Source of the DNA: Steromphala cineraria
Lineage: Eukaryota; Mollusca; Gastropoda; Trochida; Trochidae
DNA length: 64,000 nt
Direction of reading: 5' to 3'
NCBI GenBank assembly: GCA_916613615.1
Contig: OU744720.1
Span: 67,348,471 to 67,412,470, forward strand
Part shown: positions 1 through 12,861 of the stretch, in pieces
How the letters are laid out: every line of letters starts with the position of its first letter
Position numbering within the stretch: position 1 is the first letter of the stretch
Made by a program: the position numbers and the translations under genes
Notes under the pieces: model-generated
Seen by the model: the letters and a program-made list of their open reading frames with translations, nothing else
Databases searched by the model: none
What the model was told of the DNA's origin: nothing

Positions 1-6
1 TGTCTG
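1..6 (+). CDS. Window-truncated 3' end of a candidate exon (donor at 7-8)
   Basis: The window opens with TGTCTG followed by GTAAAG. The same TGTCTG/GTAAAG junction ends the better preserved candidate exon at 55741-55809. By position in the duplication these are the same exon and splice donor. Only six bases are inside the window, so its coding state in this copy cannot be judged. Confidence 0.3.
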
Positions 7-320
7 GTAAAGACAACAAAAAAAGCAAATCGACACTAACAGTAAGTACAGGGGCTCTTGTGCTGCATAATGTTAGCAACTATTGTCTATTAACACACAC
101 AGCAAATAAACAACAGAAATAAGAAAAATAGTGTCGATATTTAGATAAGTCTTTCCCTTGAAACAAAAATCCAATTACGTACTCTGAAAACAAATTCTAT
201 ATTTCAGTTAGTAAAAGAAAACTGACTGCAAACCTGTGGATCAGGATTTGGAATTCTGAGTCGGATCATAATCAATTCATAGTGGGTATTATAGAACAAC
301 AAGTGGCATATATAAAGAAT

Positions 321-449
321 ACTACACATGGTTCTATTAGATACGAATTATACGAAAGGAGTATCTTACCGAGCGAAAGCGAGGTCAGATACCATAGGAA
401 GGTCACAAGTTTCGTATAATTCCTATCTTATGAGACCTCGTGTGGTAGT
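321..449. mobile_element. Short hairpin MITE-like element (copy in block A)
   Basis: Two inverted arms of about 35 bp face each other. The left begins ACTACAC and runs into TAGATACGAATTATACGAAA; the right begins TTTCGTATAATTCCTATCT and ends GTGTGGTAGT. The short middle part is itself partly self-complementary (GAGCG AAAG CGAG). In the other copy (56292-56418) the arms match better, with ACGAGGTCTCATTAGAT against ATCTAATGAGACCTCGT, so this copy has decayed. No protein is encoded. It was present before the A/A' duplication. Confidence 0.7.
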
Positions 450-1481
450 TTGTTTATTACACACGTTTATAATAGACACATTTGTTAATAATCCTCATTT
501 TCATGTATGGCATCAAGGAAACAGTTCCGAAAAACCGAAACCGGTTTCAGTAACCGAATGCGTAATAATCGACGTTCATGATGTGACCAAAGTCTATTTG
601 CGCAGTCGCTCATTTAAACCTCCGAAGAAAGAAAATTGTTTCGAGTTTCGATTAAATAAATCAAAATTAAAATGTCAAAAAGGGTCAAATTTATTGATGA
701 TGAGTTTTGATTTAGGATTGTTTAATGATTGATATAGAGAGTGTAGAATGTAAATATTTAGAGACGAATCTGTCAACGCTCTCCTCTCGGTCGGCTCGCC
801 ATGTTCAAGCGTCAAGGCTGACGTGTGTCAGTGTGGCTGGGCTAGCGGGTTATACATTGGCTCTGTTGAAAACGGATTACTTAACCAAAGGATAATGTGA
901 TGGGCGATCTTTAATTTGAAATTCGACTATTTCAAACTTTTCTAGGTACTTCAAATGACGATAGAATCGGTATGGATGATTATGAAGACAACGACATGAT
1001 CGGAGAGTGACGGGGACCCGACATGTCAACGAGATTGGCAAGGTCATCGCCTTGTGGAACTAAAGCGTGTTTTGGGATTCCCAATTTCCCTCAGGTGATG
1101 TGTTCCTGACTCAGTGACTGCATTTTAAAGTTGTTTATTCTCATTGCTTATCACATTCTATAGCATTAGTTTGGCTTGGTCTATCAACTATCGCTGACAA
1201 TCTAATGCGTGCATGATGCGATGTCCGGGTGTTGTTACGGTTGTAATGTAGGCTTAGTAATAATATTATCAATGCATTCGCTGATCTATTATTTTCATGA
1301 TATCGATTTTGCACACTGATCAAATCGTAAGTTTACTTAATATGTAATGAACTCTTTTGAAGTATATAAAGCTGTAAACTAAAACAGTTCCGTTTTAGTT
1401 GACCATAAATGAGAGGTCATAGGTTAACCAATCAAATCTGTGGAATGCGAGGTTATGTTGATACGACACTGGTCAACGCAA

Positions 1482-1501
1482 TACGACACACGTGTGTCGT
1501 A
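1482..1501. promoter_or_regulatory. 20 bp perfect palindrome centred on CACGTG
   Basis: TACGACACACGTGTGTCGTA is a perfect inverted repeat with an E-box core, CACGTG. The block A' copy at 57454-57473 is unchanged. A related half site, ATACGACACTGG, lies about 20 bp upstream in both. A bHLH-type binding site is possible, but no nearby transcription unit is proven. Confidence 0.35.
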
Positions 1502-1884
1502 CGAGATTAATATGTCATCACTTGTACGTTACCTACATGTACGCGTGTAATAAAAACTCTTAAATCCTGTCTTGTTCCTATTTTACTGCTAAGAAATTCA
1601 TTACAGCTAACCTGACTTTCCGGAGCCATTTTCTCTGAATGGTGACACTTCGCATCGATATACAATGATATTAGCGGAAATTTATTGCTGAATATTGAAT
1701 TGAAACGTAAATTTAGAAACCGGGCGAAATGAGTTTTTATGTGTTCTTTCATTACAGACAAAAAGTGGTTGACATGTTTGCAAGGATATTGCCATTAGGA
1801 AATAATAATGATATTTTTAAAAGTTATTCCTGAAACCAAAACCAAAAAAATCTGTCATTTTATCTTTGCCTCCCTTGATCGCAG

Positions 1885-1918
1885 AAATAAATATCGACAG
1901 CACACAGGATTCAGGTAA
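1885..1918 (+). CDS. Decayed terminal exon-like segment, block A
   Basis: The segment follows a GATCGCAG acceptor. In the phase used by the better family members (one base, then codons) it reads NKYRQHTGFR and stops at TAA 1916-1918. The A' copy at 57857-57890 reads NKYRRHTGFR and stop. A second frame, ending at 2006, instead shows DSGKR, a GC pair and KEI, echoing the D-x-GYR, GC and EI residues of the exons at 42638 and 54061. The likeliest reading is an old frameshifted relative of those exons. Whether it is still expressed cannot be told from sequence alone. Confidence 0.3.
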
Positions 1919-2211
1919 ACGTCTTACCAAAATATGGGGCTGTACAACGTACAATCTCATTCTAAAAGAAATACTCAAATCAACAAATTCGTTAAATATT
2001 TTTTAATTGACCAAGTTTTGCTCACAAATGCTTGTCATTGTTATATTCCTTCACTCTCAGAGTTAAGGAGGTATGGTTCTAATACAATTTCATTATGAAT
2101 ATAAATCAATTTACTATTACCAAATTGTCTCACATATCCTTGAATACATCAAAGGCTCACAAATGATTGTCAAATTATACCTACATTAATTAAAACTTTA
2201 CTGTAAATCTA

Positions 2212-2270
2212 TTGATAATCAGTTCTCAGCAGACGAGTTGAGTGCATCCCTTAAGAAGTATATAAAGAAA
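2212..2270 (+). promoter_or_regulatory. Conserved TTCTCAGCAG motif followed by TATA-like box
   Basis: TTGATAATCAGTTCTCAGCA is followed by GAGTTGAGTGCATCC and then, about 10 bp on, by TATATAAAG at 2259-2267. The A' copy near 58184-58239 keeps both. Related motifs without the TATA-like box occur at about 23615, 38721, 48451 and 61504. A core promoter for a small transcription unit is one reading; an unrelated conserved repeat is another. Confidence 0.25.
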
Positions 2271-3256
2271 TGACTCTTATGATTGACACCAGATGACGAG
2301 TCACTTTTATTCTATTATTATGTGTTTTGTTCTCATTGGTCAAAGGCAAATTCATTTATATACGTGTTAACATACAACATGTTTGGTTCTTCCTGTAAAT
2401 GGCTTGACTATGAGAATTAAAATACATTAAATGTTACCCTGTGGCTATTTCATATGTTACCCAAAATGATTTGTTTATAACATTCAACATTGATGCATAT
2501 TGATATTTTAGGACAGGACCTGACTTCTTGAGGCTGAACTTTATTTACACTCATTATTTGCAAACATTTCAATTTAAACGATAATGTGCTATAAGGAAAA
2601 TGCGTGTGAAGGAATTATGCAAATGTTTAGAAGGAACAAATACATGCTCGAATTGAAGGTAACAACTCATGGTGACTTTTTAACGCACATAAGATGACAG
2701 GAAACATTTTTTCTGCTCTTTCCAAAAAACACTTTTTCCGAAAGGAAAGTCTGAATATGAAAATTGCATGTTCATTTTTTCGTTTAATGTAGAATTGTGT
2801 TATTTCTTTAGGGAATAACTGTAAAAAAAAGAGCAAAACTGGCTAACGGTAATACTTAACAGCGTTTAACACTCATTACTGATTTTGTTACAAGATGAAG
2901 TTACAAATTAATGTTTGAAATGTAAAAGTGAATGGCATTTGCAAATTTACCTTGTCTAGCAACTAAGTAATTATTTGAAAGTAATAAATAAGATGCTTTG
3001 AAGTTGAGTGAAAGTGCACCTGGTGATAATATTTTCCTTTTTTATTTTTTTAATGATCATTTCTGCAATGATAGATATTTATGTTCAATGAACTTAATTT
3101 ATCATACAAAGTTTCTTACCTCTTTCTGACATATGTTCTGAAGTGTTATGTACTTATAATATAAAAAGGCATATATTTATATGTATGTATGTTGCAATAT
3201 TTGTTTCTTAAACATAAACCTTTAGATAGCATTTAAGTCCGAGTCTCATAAGTTAA

Positions 3257-3311
3257 GAATTCAATACACTACCAGACACGTAAGTATAGAATTCAATACA
3301 CTACCAGACAC
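3257..3311 (+). repeat. Tandem duplication, 32 bp period
   Basis: GAATTCAATACACTACCAGA starts at 3257 and again at 3289, with ACAC following in both. The A' copy near 59265 holds the same doubled unit with a few substitutions, so the tandem duplication predates the A/A' duplication. Confidence 0.8.
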
Positions 3312-4001
3312 TGTCTACAAGGTCTATCGGTACAATAGCAATTTTGAAAATAGAGGTTGTCTCATGTGGACACGTTAATACACAATCGTTCTTAAATACA
3401 TATTTCATCACCTCTTCAAAACATTAGAATATTGGCCGTTGAAAGTATTAAAAAGTGCAATTAGCCAGTATATCATGGGCAAATGGTGTTGTATGTACAT
3501 TATCACGATCTTTTGGAAGCATGTTGATTTTTTTTTCGAAATGGAAGGCTACAGAAAAGGAAGTCATCTCAACTTTTAACTAGCTTAAACAATGAAGGTA
3601 ACGACCACTTGTCTAGATCATTTCCTAAATGAATTCATCATATATGACATATCAAATGGAGTGCCGTACAATTAAATCCACCAAAATACAATTTTGAAAG
3701 TGTTTTTCACAATTTTCATTTTATATTGATAGTTCAGCTAAACAAATTATCAAATCTCTACACTACTACCGTTTTGGAAAATATATTATGATTTAGAAGG
3801 GATTATTCATGGGCCTACATGTATGGGGCCTCAATGCGGTTAAAGGAATTGGAATATAAATAGGGAGTAAGACCTTACCCATAATAAATAATGATTTAGA
3901 AGAAATTTTAGAAAAAAATGCTCCATAGGAGTAAATTGTTCTACTAGTTATTATGGATCAGGAATTAGTCATGGTTATTGAATAACGTATTGTGTCTATA
4001 G

Positions 4002-4038
4002 GACAAGGCTCTACAAACGCGTTATATGTGCATACTGA
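4002..4038 (+). CDS. Second exon-like segment of block A, weak
   Basis: After TCTATAG the segment reads G plus TRLYKRVICAY and stop at 4036-4038. The A' copy (59992-60028) follows CTAAAG and reads SRLYKRIICVY and stop. Phase and AG acceptor match the stronger exons at 35474 and 42638, and nucleotide similarity to those exons can be followed by eye with gaps. A different frame is open longer (LQFLDQFS and onward) but does not fit the splice phase. Treat as a possible decayed family member. Confidence 0.2.
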
Positions 4039-5429
4039 AGATGTATCAGAATATTTACAATTCTTGGATCAATTTAGTAGGACTCAGTTGTACTCTTGTA
4101 GACAACACTGCCTCGGGGGTTCAAGAATTCTTGATCAAATCTCTTGACTCCCTTGATTATTTCCCGGAGTAATTTAACTCAATTTATAGTGCTATGTAAA
4201 TTTAAATTTCTGTTGGATTATGGTGACAGGATAGCGTTTCCTCACAATAGGAGATATCAGTAGAGAGGGTTACTGATAGGGCTGACTATTGACTTCCAAG
4301 GGACTATTGCGATAGTCTATTGCGTTACCTATAGCTTCAAATAAAGGAACGGCAGATTTTGTTGCTTTGTTTGTGATCATATCAACTTCGGCCGCACTTT
4401 TAGAAGTAGTAAATTAAAATTGTAAACAAGAAGGTTATATCTTGAATCCTTGGGATGCTATTTTAGATCTTATCGATCTGAAAAATGTGTTGCAGAATTT
4501 TAAAATGTAAAATGTGTTTTGGTGTTAATTTTACATTAAATTTTAACTAAACAATTGAATTGACTTAAATGTCAATACACTTTATCGTTTAAAAAAGGAC
4601 AATCGGTAATCACAATCGTTGCAATAAGTCGATAGTTTGATCTATCTTACACCCCTAGTTAATCAAATGTTCTATGTCTGTTAATTTCTTTTTTTAACAT
4701 ACGTAAGAATATATTCAAATAAATAAAACCAAATCAAAGTATACAAAACCAAAGCCAAGTCAAAATGTACACTGAAAGTGTATCACTTACTAAAAGGCAA
4801 CCGTTACATATATTCTTTTGTTCTTATTGCTCTCCAAGAAAGCATATATGACCACCTCTAGTTGTGTTAATGATGGCACTATAAGTATACCATTAAAAGC
4901 AAATGGGCATACCTGAAGCAAAGTGCATAAATATTGTATTTCCTGTGTACAAATTACCCTTACCCGTTACACTGTATTTATTTACTATGGCATGCAAGTA
5001 CATGTATGATAAATTTTACATAGTATATTAATAGTCAAGTCATGTTTAAGTTTGGGATAAATGTTAATATGTAAAAAATCGTATAGTCAAGGTCGGAAAC
5101 GTTAAATCTACTTCATTTTCTTAAATAAATGTATCGTCGATGTAAGGTTTTCTGTTATATACCCATTAGAAAGTTGTAAGTAAATCTATCTTGTTTTGTA
5201 CTCATTAAAAATTTTTAAGTAAATCCATCTTGTGTGTTTCTGTTCAATGAACATTACTTGAAAACTACAATTACAAAAAAGTTAACAACTTTGTGAAAAT
5301 ATCTTATTTTGGCTGATTTTGAAGGATTTACACGACAGAAATCATACAGAATAAGATTTTAAGCGTAATACATGCTTAGTTATGAAATCCAAGTTTGACA
5401 AAAATATCAAAATAACTTGAAAAAAGAGC

Positions 5430-7541
5430 AAATCGCTTTAATTTTAAAGTCTGAATTTATTGACTCATTATACTCCTAGATCGTTATTTCTCATTAATCT
5501 GTTTTATTCTTTAGATTGAATTAACATTCGTTAATAATGGTTAGAAACAAGAGGAACATCACCATATGCAAAATAAAAAATTTCATTAAAAAAATGACAA
5601 ACGCTTGTCACGTTTGTTCAAAATACAACTTTCAGATTGCAATATATACCTTTATATCCCAGCGTATAACTTTGTTATATGAAATCAATCAAATGTGCCT
5701 GTGATATGCGTACACACACTTTACAGAATAGGGAGACTACTAATATTCCCTTAGGCTATTCTTCATCAATGAGTTCCTGATCAAACCAATTGACCACAAT
5801 GATTAGCCTGATTTCATAAACGTCAAATGAGATGGATTGCAAGAAGAGGGTTTATTCTGAATTCTTTATGAAAATATTCGTAAGTCAATGCATATGGGAT
5901 TGGACTTAATTCCACGCTTCAGTTAAAAATTACTGATTGCATTATGGATAAACATTAATCATTTTCACAAAGTAGTAATAAATCACCAGTTTTGGGTGTA
6001 TTTGATATAAAAAAGACTTATTTAAATCAGGCCACGATATGTTCTTGTGTACATTAATATAACGAACGAACTTTCTATCATATATATATATACTTGTTTA
6101 TAAAGTAAATGTCTTTACGATATTCTGTATTTACAAATGCCAATAAATTACTCAAATAACATTACAATGACTCGACAAAATCGCATTAATATATGATAAT
6201 CCCTCAAGAAGGGGTGTATGTATTTAATCTCTGTCACTGACAATGAAGACTAAGAGCACTCTCAGTAGAAGCGTACTTTATTTCGAGACAGTTTTTGTTG
6301 GGTTTGAATGGTTGCAAAAATATGTCCATCAGCGTTCTTGTTTAATGTTACAGATATTTGTTTAGATTCCTACACTAAGCCCTTTTCATGTAACAATGAT
6401 GTGTCAACTGTGATCTTTCAGTAGGTTGATTGAACAGTGATAATCAGTTAAATCATCAGTAAATTAACATTTGACATAAGAATCTTATCTCAACCACAGG
6501 TTGATGCCAGACAAATAAATGCTAATTCCAAATGTAGAGATACCAGTAATACATTGCCAAATAAGTTTGCCTTCATTTAACAACAGTTAGTACTTTTATA
6601 CTCGAAGACTTTTCTGTTCAAAAGCCTAGTTAACTGCTATGTTTCCTACTGAGAAAAAGTATACACAAAGGATTAAGAAATTTTGGTGAATAGAAGGACC
6701 TTGGATAATATTTTTATTTACTGTTTTTGTTTTAAAACAATCAAGTAAATTCAAAACCGATTCCCTATAACACAATCATGTATTATATCTGCTACCATAT
6801 TCGCATTCACATTAGGTTTTCGAAATCGTCTGATATGTTGGCAGAAATATTCTAGTGACCCTGATTATTTCTGCAATACAACAAGATTCTTTTGACATTA
6901 TTTCTAGCAAGGTCAGCCCGAGAGGAATTTGAATTCTTGTCAAATCTCAATCATATTCTCATTGGCTGTCACTAATCACTCTAATTGTAAAAAGAAATAT
7001 TTTGATAGAAAACAAAATATCAATTAGTAAGTTTAGCGAGTAGTTTATATCTAAGATGAGAACAACTTAATTATAAAACAATGAATAGAAGAGGTTTAAA
7101 TTGTTAGAACATGTTTTACACTGAAATAGCCAATCGTAAGACACGTTACATAATGCAAGAGGGAACTGATGATTTTTTATTTGTTCTTACGTCATACATT
7201 TGAAATTTTATGAAACAAATCTAGTCTTCTTTGCTGTTTAACACGCAGCAACCGAATTATTATTTACCAAGACCCGGAACATGATGAATATTAACTAAAA
7301 ATTTATTTTGTAGCAGTTGCCTATAGGTCCTGAAAATGACCTCGATTATGCCGAAAACCCTATTGGATTTCATTGTGATGTTACATTCTGCATTTTTATT
7401 TATACCTCCTTTATATCCAATTATCTCAGCTATCAGAATATCTTCATTTTTATCATTTTGGAAGAATAGGTTGCATTTCATTGATCTTTTAGATATCCAG
7501 TCATTCGGACCCCTCAATTACTTGTTTATTATACTATAATA
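5430..7541. other. Unique AT-rich DNA without recognised features
   Basis: No convincing exon, transposon end or tandem array was seen. Short AT runs, such as the TATATATATA stretch near 6083, are the only local structure. This segment starts where block A homology ends. Confidence 0.5.
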
Positions 7542-9087
7542 TACCCTTCAAAAAAAGAAACGCATAATATATTTTGAATTGTTTAGACTTTTGTAAAAAT
7601 TAATATAAAACTAAAACTGTCATATTTATTCTCTGAACGTAATCCTTACATGATTATTTACCACTTGTGTGCAAAAACGGAGACATTTTAGCGATTTCGA
7701 TCTTTAAAGAAGCAATTGAAAACTTTTTTTTAAAACTTCTGCTTAGGAAAATCTGTAAAGTAAAATCGCCATGTAGAAAGCAAAAATGCATGTGGAACTA
7801 ATAACTAACAAAAGGTAAATATGGTTTCAATTTATTTATTCTTTTAACATGAAATAAGGATAAAATTAAACAATGTCAAAGTGGAGAAAATAGGAAACAT
7901 CGCTGTACGTCAAATTAAATCTTCAGTTTCAAAATCTGCTCTCATTTTAAATTAGAATGATCATTAGGGCAATAATATTTAGTCATATTTAGTTGTTACC
8001 TCCAGGCCCATTTTCGACAAAATGAAGCCAATATTTGTGAGACAAAGAGTGCTATTAAAGCTAGAATTATCTACATCCGGGTCAAGCACTTGCGTCATCG
8101 TCTTCCCTCAGCAATACAGATTACATAAAAGATACATGTTTTGTGAAAAAAAAGTCGACAAAACTTTAGGGAGCAGTTGCCCTGACGTAGATATTCGACC
8201 AAGTGAGCTAGTTATCGGCCCTGTTTTGAGAAACTTCAAAATATTCAATCGCCGTCAATGGTGTTTTAAAACCCGGAGGATATTTTTTTAAATTTTAAGT
8301 AAAGTGTGGTTTGGTGATCAACCTTACTATCATCCAAAATTGATGAAATGAAAAACAGCATTTCTCAGTATTGTTTACTTTGTGAACATTTTAATTTGGC
8401 CTATACTTTTATTTGAAAGGTCAACAGAGTTGGTTGAGAGGGTGTTATAAAGTATGTTTCTAAAATAAGAATGCACGATCTGCTGAATTCGTTGTTTTAA
8501 GAGATTTTGACTGATAGTCTTAACATCAACAACATTCACGAACGTCAAATGCAATAGGTTTTTGGTCTGAAAGGGGGAGTTTTCAAGCATGGTAGCGTTC
8601 AAAAACATACAGAATTCCGCTTGGTCTACGTCTATGTCAAGATCAAGGTCAAAATCCTGCACTTACTCCCTCAAACACAAGATCAAAACCCCTTTAGAAC
8701 ATAAATGGTATGAACTTTATAAACGTGCACGTCAGCATCACATTGCGTTTTGGACACTTCAACATTGGTCAATCACAATACGGGAAGGGTGAAGAAGAAC
8801 TTTGTTAAGGAGACATTTTTACCTTTTGCAATCATTGCCAGAAACATGTCAATCAAGAATTGCTCTATATTATAACAAAACAATAAACTGACTTTAGCGC
8901 AAAATTTTGGATAAATAACACACAAGAACACACCAAAAACTGATGTCAACGTGTTTGCCACGTGTTTGTCTACAGCCTTGTAAAATTTCACTTTCTTACA
9001 ATTGAAATTATGTGATATTTTTGCTCTCAACTAAATGTTAATATATTCTAAGAAAAATGATTCATGCGTTTCTTTTTCTGAAGAGTA
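7542..9087. mobile_element. Tc1/mariner-type TIR element, probably non-autonomous
   Basis: Terminal inverted repeats of 24 bp lie at 7542-7565 (TACCCTTCAAAAAAAGAAAC and onward) and 9064-9087. They match at 22 of 24 positions and are flanked by TA on both sides, as expected for the Tc1/mariner superfamily. The total is about 1546 bp. The interior has short open frames on both strands (8022-8291 plus, 8375-8662 minus, 8773-9030 minus), but none shows a recognisable helix-turn-helix or DDE motif. Either the transposase has decayed beyond recognition or the interior is unrelated cargo. Confidence 0.75.
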
Positions 9088-9090
9088 TAT

Positions 9091-12000
9091 ATGAATATTG
9101 TGAATGTACCTAATCACCTTCCAGATAAATGTCTACTCAGGTGCTTGATGTGGCACTAAATACTTCCATTTAAATCAAGGGATAATGACACAGATTTTAA
9201 ATTGTATATATGGCTTCTCAATACTTGGTATTCACTTTCAAATGGGAGTAACCAATTTTTGTTCACATTCAAATTCTGATATGTAATGTGGTGAAAATAA
9301 TAGACAGATTGTGTATATCTTGCTAGGTATTATTTCCAAATAAAACAGTATGTATATAAAGATGTTACTTGCAGAAAAGAAGGAAACTTGATAAAAGAAA
9401 TATAAATATCTTTGATTTTAAAAGATACAAATGTTCAACTTTAATGATTTATCTGAATTACGACTTTTCTACATTGTACTCCGTCTTTCTAAATGAACAT
9501 CAATTTCTCTGTATTACAATACACTTAAGACAACGTATGATTTAACTTCCGTTTGAAAGTCATACTTATAAGCTGATCTGTTTAATAAAGATAATTTTTA
9601 AGTCAAATTCGTCAAAATAAAGTTAAGTTCGAAACATGGTTACCAGCTGCAGATTGGGTATATTATCGTCACAGAAGTATAAATGTAACTGTCTTTGTTC
9701 ATGTTTCTAATTTTGTTGAAAATCAGCTAAGGAGTGTTTCCTATACGGAAATCATGTGTTAACGATGCGGAGGTTATACTCCTAAAGAATGATTTATACC
9801 AATGACCACTGTCTCGTCAGTTTGAGGTTATATATACCCGTAAGCATAGATTTAGTTTAAATGTACTTTAAAATATTTTCGACACTATCAATCAAAAAGT
9901 ATATATGCACTTACATAGTCTTACAAAACAATTTTTGAACCAGTTCGTTATTCGTTATTATATTTGAAAGTAGTTTCTAATTGAATATTCCCACACGTAC
10001 ATGGCAGGCTCGTTTGTGTTTGACTATAAAATATGTTGTCTTTCAATTGGAAACATTTGTTTTTTAAGGAAAAAAATATATTTCCCTCAAGACATGCATG
10101 CTTCCTTAATTTAACTTGGGCGTTTCAAAAATAACAATTTTATTTAAAACATAATCCGATATAAAAGTCAAAGTAATGATTCACTATTAAGATCATTAAA
10201 AACAATTTCTTCAGGTATTTCATATAACAACTCCTTCACTCCTATTAAGCCTTTGCATTGATTTCCCAGTATCAATCCGTTCCCTTCTAGTGAGTTAGCA
10301 ACAAAAACTCTTTACAAGATCAAGTAAATTGTCTTTCCAGGTTTTTCACTTTTCCATAGATTCCATTTATGTTGTGCAGACTGATACAATACTATCAGTC
10401 TGAGCTATTTCGTCGGAACAAGTTGACCTGTCTCATTAGATCAGTGATTTTCTTTCGGGAATATATCTACTTTCACTCTATTCTTCCATATCATGTGCCG
10501 TTGTGTTGTTGGTTTGGGAAATCGTTCAGATATAGAACAATGGCACAAACATCACCAATTTATTTTAAGAATCAAACACAAAGCTTACTTATCATTATTT
10601 TCTTTTTACCCGTTGAAATGCAAATACAGATTTTTAAAGATGGTTTTGCAACAAAGGGAAATTGGCAAACATGAAATATTTGATATGACATATATAGCTA
10701 TAGTCTACTTTCTTAATATAACTGATTTCTATTGATAAAGTAATAACAATATATTAAACTTTTCTATATTTCCTTTGGGATAGCGATTGTGCTGTATCTT
10801 TTCTTTTTTTCAATAATGTTTTATACATTTTATCTTTTTAAATAAATACATTTCTACGTATAATACATTCGTTGTAACATCACATGCATGTAGAATATAT
10901 ACAGATCCTTGCAGGGTTACATTCGAAGCATAGCCATACTTGCAAAAATATTAACATGCCCAGTATACATATTCAACCTTCCATTTATATGCATGAACCA
11001 CGATTTCAGCAACAGACAAATGTTGCAGTTAAACCCAATTATGAAAGTTACAAACCTTGGTCTACCTTTAATCGCATACAATTCTTCAGGTATCATATAT
11101 AATTTCCACTCAGAATGACTGCTGCAAGTCTATGTTTTACCCAATAAGAACCTGGCTAACCAACAAGCAGTATTTTATAAGCATTAAATATAAAGTAAAA
11201 TGTAGTTAATTCCTTAACGTAACGTTGCTGTAGTCATTATGGAATAAATATCATTGATCAAATACGTTGTGTTAACAAGGTATTTATCTTAGGTTAAACT
11301 TTACAAAAATGATGCTTTTATACTGTTACTAGAATGCCTCCATCACATTTATCTTTAGTCGTTTTAGTGAATGTATAAGAGAAACCTAAAGTTTTTAACA
11401 AATATTTAAAAAATACACGTCAACTTTCTGTAAACAAAGTCATAGCATGTAACAACAAATAATCCAAAACGGCATTTATTCTGTCCAGAAATTATCAATT
11501 CAGAAACATATTCCCATTTACATGAACATTTACCAATTATTTCAGGACGTAATAAAAAAGCTTATCCAATAGGAGGCACCCCACTTTGAAAACACCAATA
11601 TGATTAATGTTCCCCCTCTTTTGCGTTCAGAAAACAACAGAATAAACTCCAGGAAGCTAAATCATTGAAGTTAAGATAGAAAGGAAAAAAACATACGGAC
11701 GCATATGCTTATTTAAAGGCATGCATAAATGGATAAATAGGTATGATATTTGCAAATGTTATCTCCAACATTTTACAGTTCATGTTGTTTTAAATATAAC
11801 AGCAGGACATGAATCATCACATCAGAACGCATGATAATTCAGACAAACATGTTTTGAAAACGCAAAAGAAAGCTGTGTAATGTATGTAGTTGTCAAAGTT
11901 TGAAACACTTCCATGATTGCATTTCGTCTTGCTCACTGTAATGTAGAGACGGATGTCGGGAGTCAGGTTTTTTTGTTTCGTGATTGAGAGTGAGCGGGTT

Positions 12001-12639
12001 GTAAGAAAGGGCCAAAATCCCTTGTGTAATTATATAACATTTAAAATTAAAGAGCGTAATAATATGTAACAAGTAGAAAGCATATTAAGCAAGAATTAGT
12101 ATACATGGTTAAGCTTTGATTTACGAAGAAGCTGTAAATGATTTATATATCCGGATTTTCAGTTAGACCCCAGAAATAGTCTGAATCGATATCGATTGTA
12201 TATAATGTATCCTTCTTATCTAAAAAAATGAGTATGCATTTTTCACAAACATTCTAATTCTTAAACCTTACATTGTCGGACCAACACTGTTTTATACATT
12301 TAACATGACCCTCTAGAGAAGAGGCAACTGGTAAGAAGATTTCAACACCTGGCTATTGAAAGCACAGTCACTGAAAGTTTCAAAATTCAACTTCTACATT
12401 TACAGAAAAAGAATTAGAAAACACTGACGCTATCATAACATGTTAAAAGATTCAGTTGAGTAAGCTTTATGTGCATACCCTGATGGATTGTTACCTTGTC
12501 TCCTGTGCTCACGTGTCTTGTCAGTCTTTACTATCATGATGCACCTGTTGTAACTTACTCCAAGAACATACCTGAGTTTTTATAATAGTGAACAAACAGA
12601 AACCTTGCGTTTGTTTTCCTCCTTTTGAGTTTAACTAAT
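9091..12639. other. Unique AT-rich DNA without recognised features
   Basis: The region was read on both strands. Open frames such as 10369-10674 are short, lack recognisable motifs and have no duplicate for comparison. No transposon termini or RNA genes were recognised. Confidence 0.5.
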
Positions 12640-12661
12640 TTATTTATTTTAAAATAAATAA
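12640..12661. repeat. 22 bp AT-only perfect palindrome
   Basis: TTATTTATTTT is followed directly by AAAATAAATAA. It could form a small cruciform. In DNA this AT-rich such palindromes arise easily by chance. Confidence 0.6.
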
Positions 12662-12784
12662 TTTATTCTTAAAAGTTAGTTCCTTGTCGTTTCCTGCATG
12701 CAACAAAAACAGATTAAATGTGTCTAAGGGATTTCAAAACATTGTGAAATTAAAATTGGGATAGTTTTGTATTGATTCTTATGT

Positions 12785-12858
12785 CATTATCATGCGCTTT
12801 GAGCATGCACCTTGTGTATGGATATAGCGCTTTATAAATGCCCATTATTATCATTATA
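12785..12858 (+). mobile_element. SINE-like 3' tail
   Basis: The stretch reads GCGCTTTGAGCATGC, then GGATATAGCGCTTTATAAAT, and ends in an ATTATTATCATTAT tail. A 'TATAGCGCTTTATAAAT' body followed by an ATT-rich microsatellite tail is a common 3' end of invertebrate SINEs and their partner LINEs. No tRNA-like head was recognised upstream, so only the 3' end is called. A TTAA-type MITE piece follows immediately. Confidence 0.5.
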
Positions 12859-12861
12859 ATA

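Larger units (their letters stand above)
1..5425 (+). repeat. Segmental duplication block A, first copy
   Basis: This block matches 55804-61385 in the same orientation. Similarity is very high over roughly the first 2.7 kb, lower around 3-4 kb, and clearly lower with many small indels from about 4.4 kb to the end. It stops near 5425, where both copies read ATAACTTGAAAA and then diverge. It contains a hairpin MITE, a CACGTG palindrome and two decayed exon-like pieces. The left limit is cut by the window edge. No clearly intact gene is visible in it. Confidence 0.93.

Noticed and set aside
430..732. Open frame conserved between 328-732 and 56401-56703
   Set aside because: The start lies inside the hairpin MITE, and four of the five frame differences I could follow change residues. 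The length is explained by recent duplication alone.
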